Shown in pieces: positions 59,847 through 64,000 of a stretch of 64,000 bases of DNA (the stretch's first letter is position 1; every line of letters begins with the position of its first letter). The stretch lies in assembly GCA_050953725.1 (NCBI GenBank), contig JBMNNB010000001.1:124001-188000 (forward strand), written 5' to 3'. Origin of the DNA: DTU053 sp012520115 (GTDB lineage: Bacteria > Bacillota > Clostridia > Oscillospirales > Acutalibacteraceae). A program made the position numbers and the translations under genes. Under the pieces are notes generated by a model. That model was not told where the DNA came from and ran no database searches. It was given only the letters and a program-made list of their open reading frames with translations.

Positions 59847-60710
59847 ATGCTGGCTGCCATAATGCCAAACCTAACAAGAAAAAATGCCTTTGATGTGACC
59901 GTTGCAGCCTGCAAGCGTCTTGAGGCGGCGGGAATCAGGTATTCCTTTCCCGACCAGTATAAGTGCGCCTTTCCCGTGCTGGAAAACGCAATCTATTTAG
60001 AGGACGAGAGGCTTTTTAAAGAGTGCGACCTGATTATAGCAGTCGGCGGCGACGGCTCCGTCATGCACTCCGCAAAGCACGCAGCCCTCAGTTCAAAGCC
60101 TGTTCTGGGCATTAATGCGGGCAACCTTGCATTTATGGCAAGCCTTGAAAGCGACGAGCTGGATTTGCTTTCTAAGCTCGCCACGGGCGATTATAAAATC
60201 AGCCGCAGAATGTTATTGGAGCTTTCCCTATATGAAAACGACCAGCTTATCAGAAAAGACTACTCCATAAACGACATAGTTTTTGCAAGAGGCAATCAGA
60301 TAAAGCTCTCACACATAAATGTAGAGTGCAACGGCAGGAAAATCGGCAGGTATTCCTCCGACGGCATCATTCTTTCAACGCCCAACGGCTCAACCGCCTA
60401 CTCCCTTGCCGCCGGCGGTCCGGTTGTGGACCCGGATATGCAGTGCATTATCCTGACTCCCGTCTGCCCACACTCACTGTTTGCAAGGTCTATCATCTTC
60501 CGCAGCGACAGCGTCTTTACAATATCCCCCGTAGCCGACAGCAACGCACCCATAGCCCTCTCCTGCGACGGCGAGGAGGCGGTTATGCTCAGCGAAGACA
60601 GCAGATGCGTAATTAAATGCGCCGATATAGACGTAGGCTTTATTATCCTGAAGGAAGACACCTTTATGGATGTTTTATACAACAAGCTTGCCACAAACAG
60701 TCTGAAGTAA
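59847..60710 (+). CDS. nadK: NAD kinase
   Basis: About 287 residues. Catalytic GGDGSVMHSAKHA, the substrate motifs NAGNLAFMA and ISTPNGSTAYSLAAGGP (seen as LSTPNGSTAYSLAAGG), and ALSCDGEEAV. Phosphorylates NAD to NADP. The ATG at 59847, 5 bases after GGCGGTGA, is preferred; the GTG at 59838 is inside that site. Confidence 0.94.
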   Translation: MLAAIMPNLTRKNAFDVTVAACKRLEAAGIRYSFPDQYKCAFPVLENAIYLEDERLFKECDLIIAVGGDGSVMHSAKHAALSSKPVLGINAGNLAFMASLESDELDLLSKLATGDYKISRRMLLELSLYENDQLIRKDYSINDIVFARGNQIKLSHINVECNGRKIGRYSSDGIILSTPNGSTAYSLAAGGPVVDPDMQCIILTPVCPHSLFARSIIFRSDSVFTISPVADSNAPIALSCDGEEAVMLSEDSRCVIKCADIDVGFIILKEDTFMDVLYNKLATNSLK

Positions 60711-60765
60711 ACCGGTCAACTGTTTCAAAACCTGTAACCATGAATAGGAAGGAAAGAGCTTTCAC

Positions 60766-61218
60766 ATGAAAAAAGCAAGACACGAGCTAATATTAAAGCT
60801 AATCGAAGAAAGCGACATCAGCACCCAGGAAGAGCTTTTGAAAAAGCTGAACGAAAGAGGAATCCAGGTCACCCAGGCGACTGTTTCAAGGGACATTAAG
60901 GAATTAAGGCTCATAAAGCAGCCCTCAGCAAGGGGCGAATACCGCTATTGCTGCCCGAGAAACACCTCCGACGACGAGGACGCCCGCTTCCACGCATTTT
61001 TCTCCGGCTCCGTCATTTCGGTCGACTACGCTATGAATATCTGCGCGCTTAAATGTCATACTGGCACCGCTCAGGCAGCCTGTGCGGTCTTTGACGAGAT
61101 GAAGTGGCACGACACTGTCGGAACCCTTGCCGGCGACGACACAATCTTCCTGCTTTGCAGAACAGAGGCTGCCGCTAAGAATATTTGCGAGACTATCGCA
61201 AAACAGCTTGATATATAA
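60766..61218 (+). CDS. argR: Arginine repressor
   Basis: 150 residues. N-terminal winged helix-turn-helix (RHELILKLIEESDISTQEEL, VTQATVSRDIKELRL) and C-terminal arginine-binding hexamer domain (ALKCHTGTAQAACAVFDEM, GTLAGDDTIFLLC). Controls arginine metabolism; its position before recN is conserved in Firmicutes. Confidence 0.95.
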   Translation: MKKARHELILKLIEESDISTQEELLKKLNERGIQVTQATVSRDIKELRLIKQPSARGEYRYCCPRNTSDDEDARFHAFFSGSVISVDYAMNICALKCHTGTAQAACAVFDEMKWHDTVGTLAGDDTIFLLCRTEAAAKNICETIAKQLDI

Positions 61219-61250
61219 TCCCCTTTGACCCTTCACGAGGCGGTGGTTGT

Positions 61251-62936
61251 TTGCTTGCCACACTGAACATCAGAAACATTGCCGTAATTGAGAAGGCTGC
61301 CATTGATTTTTCGGACGGCTTCATTTGCCTAACCGGTGAGACCGGTGCGGGCAAATCCATTATTATTGACTCAATCAATGCCGTTATGGGCGAAAAAACA
61401 TCGAGGGAGCTTATCAGAACAGGCGCCGATACGGCGATGGTCAGTGCTCTTTTTACGAATATTTCTAAGGATACCGCCTATCTTCTGTCCGAGCTTGGTT
61501 TGCCGACGGAGGATGACGGTAGTCTTTTGCTTCAGCGTACAATTAAAAAGGACGGCGGCAATGTCTGCAAAATCAACGGTGCTGCGGCAACACTTTCAAT
61601 GCTTAGGAGCATTTCCGCAACGCTGATTGCCGTACACGGACAGGCAGACAGCCGTGAGCTTATGGCCGCCGATAATCATATTAAATACATCGACAGATTA
61701 GCCTGCCACGACGAGCTTATAAACAATTATTCCGAAGTATATAATAAAATCCGCTCTCTTAAAAAAGAGGCGGAGAAAATAAGCCTTGACGAGAGCGAAA
61801 AGGCAAGGCGTATGGACATCCTCAGCTTTCAGGTAAACGAATTAAAGCAGGCTAATATCCGTGAGGGCGAGATGGACGAGCTAAAAGCCCAGCGGGATTT
61901 GTGCCTAAACTCACAGACCATAATCGAGCAGTTAAGCGCCGCATACGAGCTGCTTTCAGGCTCGGAATACATAAGGGGAGCGGCTGATTTAAGCAGCGAG
62001 GCCGCTTCAAGGGTCGAGCTTGCCGCAAATAATGCGCAGGACTTGGCAAAAACCGCCGAGCTTGTGAGAGAGGCTTCAATTACGCTTAGTGAGTGCGCCT
62101 CCGATATAAATTCCTTCCTGTCATCTTTGAATTTTGACGGCGCATACCTTGACAGAATCGAGGAGCGCCTTGACGAGCTCTACAGGCTGTCACGAAAATA
62201 CGGCGAAACCGAAGGCGAAATGCTCAAATTCTTACATAACGCCGAAAAGGAGCTTCAGGACATCGAGCTTTCCGAGGAGCGGCTGAATAACATTATCGCC
62301 GAGCTTAACATACTAAAAGGCGAGCTAATTGCAGCTGCCGAGAAGCTGTCGGAATCGAGAAAAAAGACCGCCGAAACCTTCGCAAAAAGGATCAAAGAGC
62401 AGCTCGAATTCCTTGACATGCCCTATGTGCAGTTTAAGGTGGATTTCACAAAGTCCGATTATAAAGCCGACGGTGCGGACAAGGTGGAGTTTTTGCTTTC
62501 CGCCAACCCAGGCGAGGAGCCGAAGCCCCTTGTAAAGACCGCTTCCGGCGGCGAGCTTTCACGCATAATGCTTGCAATCAAGTGCGTGCTTGCGGACGCC
62601 GACACCATAGGCACCCTGATTTTTGATGAAATCGACACGGGCGTCAGCGGCAGGGCTGCCGGCAAGGTCGCAATTAAGCTCAAAGAAACAGCACAAAGCC
62701 GTCAGGTCATCTGCGTCACCCATTTAAGCCAGCTCGCCGCAATGGCGGACTGCCATCTGCTCATAGAAAAGTCCGTCAGTGACAACACAACAAGTACAAC
62801 CGTCCGCAATCTCGACTTTGAGGGCAGAAAGTACGAGCTTGCAAGAATCAACGGCGGCATGGAAATCACCCCGGCTTTACTTCAAAGCGCCGAAGAAATG
62901 CTTATCAATTCGGGAATTAAGCCCGACATTCATTAA
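61251..62936 (+). CDS. recN: DNA repair protein RecN
   Basis: 561 residues, SMC-like. Walker A GETGAGKSIIIDS (about 28-40), a long coiled coil (about 155-370), signature SGGELSRIMLAIK and Walker B LIFDEIDTGVSG. Acts in double-strand break repair. TTG start after GAGGCGGTGG. Confidence 0.96.
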   Translation: MLATLNIRNIAVIEKAAIDFSDGFICLTGETGAGKSIIIDSINAVMGEKTSRELIRTGADTAMVSALFTNISKDTAYLLSELGLPTEDDGSLLLQRTIKKDGGNVCKINGAAATLSMLRSISATLIAVHGQADSRELMAADNHIKYIDRLACHDELINNYSEVYNKIRSLKKEAEKISLDESEKARRMDILSFQVNELKQANIREGEMDELKAQRDLCLNSQTIIEQLSAAYELLSGSEYIRGAADLSSEAASRVELAANNAQDLAKTAELVREASITLSECASDINSFLSSLNFDGAYLDRIEERLDELYRLSRKYGETEGEMLKFLHNAEKELQDIELSEERLNNIIAELNILKGELIAAAEKLSESRKKTAETFAKRIKEQLEFLDMPYVQFKVDFTKSDYKADGADKVEFLLSANPGEEPKPLVKTASGGELSRIMLAIKCVLADADTIGTLIFDEIDTGVSGRAAGKVAIKLKETAQSRQVICVTHLSQLAAMADCHLLIEKSVSDNTTSTTVRNLDFEGRKYELARINGGMEITPALLQSAEEMLINSGIKPDIH

Positions 62937-62969
62937 TGCAGTGTCGGATTATATAAAGGAGATAGTATT

Positions 62970-63752
62970 ATGAGTCTTAAATTCGGATTATGCCTTTCGG
63001 CAAAGGACCACGACAAAATCAGGACATTGGCAAAGCTCGGCTATGACTATGTGGAGATAAACTTTACGGGTCTTACTGAAATGGCCGACGAGGAGCTTGA
63101 CGCCTTCTTAGATGTTTTAAAGGAAACAGGCTTTTCATGCGAGGCCGCAAACTGCTTCATCCCCGGCTCCATAAAGCTTACGGGCGACGAGGTTGATTAC
63201 GATGTTATTAAGGCCTTTGTTTCTAAGGGCATGGAAAGAGCCGAAAGAGTCGGCATAAAGTCAGTAGTATTCGGCAGCGGCGGCGCCCGCAAAATCCCCG
63301 AGGGCTTCCCGAGGGATAAGGCATACGAGCAGCTTGTTGTATTCTTAAAGGAATACGCAGGCCCCATTGCCGCAGAGCACGGCGTCACCATAGCCATCGA
63401 GCCTTTAAGAAGCACCGAAACAAATGTCATTCATAAGGTCAGCGAAGGCGTAGAGCTTGCAAGAAGGGCAGGCCTGTCCAACGTAAAGGGTCTCGGAGAC
63501 ATCTATCACATGGCCTATGAAAATGACAGCGACGACGAGCCGGCTAAGTTCAAGGGCGAAATCCAGCATACCCACATCTCCCACCCTGTGACCCGCCACT
63601 CGCCTAAGAAGGACGACGGCTATGATTATTCGGTCTTTGTAAAGGCCGTAATCGAAAGCGGCTGCGAGAGATGCTCCGTAGAGGGCAGGCTTGTGGATTT
63701 TGATGCGGACGCAAAGGAAGCCCTTGAGGTGCTTAAAAGGGCCGCAGAATAA
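62970..63752 (+). CDS. Sugar phosphate isomerase/epimerase (TIM barrel)
   Basis: 260 residues, xylose-isomerase-like. Glu of IAIEPLRSTETN, GLGDIYHMAYEN, HTHISHP and a late VEGR are the ligand-region motifs. Substrate unknown; transcribed with or after recN. AAGGAG ribosome site. Confidence 0.85.
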   Translation: MSLKFGLCLSAKDHDKIRTLAKLGYDYVEINFTGLTEMADEELDAFLDVLKETGFSCEAANCFIPGSIKLTGDEVDYDVIKAFVSKGMERAERVGIKSVVFGSGGARKIPEGFPRDKAYEQLVVFLKEYAGPIAAEHGVTIAIEPLRSTETNVIHKVSEGVELARRAGLSNVKGLGDIYHMAYENDSDDEPAKFKGEIQHTHISHPVTRHSPKKDDGYDYSVFVKAVIESGCERCSVEGRLVDFDADAKEALEVLKRAAE

Positions 63753-63771
63753 TTGTTCAAACGGAGCTAAT

Positions 63772-64000
63772 ATGAAAAGATTATATGACTGGGCTGTAAA
63801 GCTGCCTTTAATCAGAAGCCTGATGAAAATAAGCATTTTCGCAAAGCTTCTGTCATACGAAGTAGTAATATACGTTTTTTTCGGAGTTGTAACGACTGTC
63901 GTAAATTTAATCAGCTTTAAGCTGTTTAACATGCTGCTGGGCGAGGGCACACTCTTTGTCCTGCCCGTTGCGGGCAAGGAAATCCCCGTCGGCTCATACC
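63772..64000 (+). CDS. GtrA-like membrane protein, partial (3' end outside window)
   Basis: The visible 76 residues begin MKRLYDWAVKLPLIRSLMK and include a membrane helix with the GtrA-type pattern VIYVFFGVVTTVVNLISFKL. GtrA proteins help move undecaprenyl-linked sugars. The frame runs off the right edge. Confidence 0.75.
   Translation, partial: MKRLYDWAVKLPLIRSLMKISIFAKLLSYEVVIYVFFGVVTTVVNLISFKLFNMLLGEGTLFVLPVAGKEIPVGSY

Noticed and set aside
1..64000. CRISPR array, tRNA or rRNA genes
   Set aside because: No regular short repeat-spacer pattern, no cloverleaf-like sequence and no rRNA segment was recognised on reading.

Overview
The window looks like a chromosomal segment of an anaerobic, spore-forming clostridium, most likely an uncultured gut Oscillospirales/Ruminococcaceae-type Firmicute. 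The evidence is an Rnf complex, hybrid cluster protein plus rubredoxin, a spore photoproduct lyase homologue, a dockerin protein, short-form HisG with HisZ, and a typical clostridial housekeeping string (asp23-nusB-xseA-xseB-ispA-dxs-tlyA-nadK-argR-recN). No rRNA, tRNA or CRISPR array was seen. This assignment is an inference from gene content only.

Layout. 1-3840 (minus): histidine operon hisZ-hisG-hisD-hisC behind a good sigma-A promoter. 4146-5854: an ECF sigma factor and a membrane protein, probably its anti-sigma factor. 5963-8739: a QueD/PTPS-fold protein with a structured leader, then a run of small accessory genes (DUF1801, Imm5-like, small helical protein, GNAT, cupin). 8829-10724: rubredoxin and hcp behind a CRP/FNR-type palindrome centred at about -41.5. 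10737-11735: a C-rich array of terminator-like repeats. 11871-14503: an AraC/GyrI-type regulator whose terminator hairpin was split in its loop by an IS3-family element. 14620-20891: PH-domain protein, helical protein, asparagine synthetase, a probable orphan small RNA, a three-repeat surface/spore-type protein and a lone MT-A70 methylase.

21053-28860: cytoplasmic sialidase-like protein and DapA/NanA-family lyase, an XRE regulator fused to a complete desulfoferrodoxin, MscL, an MFS permease, a SplB-like radical SAM protein, and two convergent paralogous secreted alpha/beta hydrolases. 29070-31851: a second ECF sigma with a membrane-anchored beta-propeller protein. 32005-36918: a five-gene sugar operon (two Gfo/Idh dehydrogenases, three xylose-isomerase-like TIM barrels). 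37361-43702: secreted dockerin protein, surface-anchored SGNH esterase and a large glycoside hydrolase-like protein.

43765-52583 (minus): one long transcription unit with two PH-domain membrane proteins, ApbE, a NusG-II protein, a Gx transporter and rnfCDGEAB. ApbE is the flavin transferase expected to load FMN onto RnfG and RnfD; RnfB is cut down to its N-terminal anchor and Fe-S domain. 52869-62936 (plus): the housekeeping/isoprenoid/NAD/recombination cluster, then another TIM-barrel sugar isomerase and the start of a GtrA-like protein.

The main items for a second look are the desulfoferrodoxin-HTH fusion, the IS inserted in a terminator loop, the C-rich terminator-repeat array, the short RnfB, the possible glycoside 3-oxidation operon, the activator-type site before rubredoxin/hcp and the orphan transcription unit near 18143-18314.
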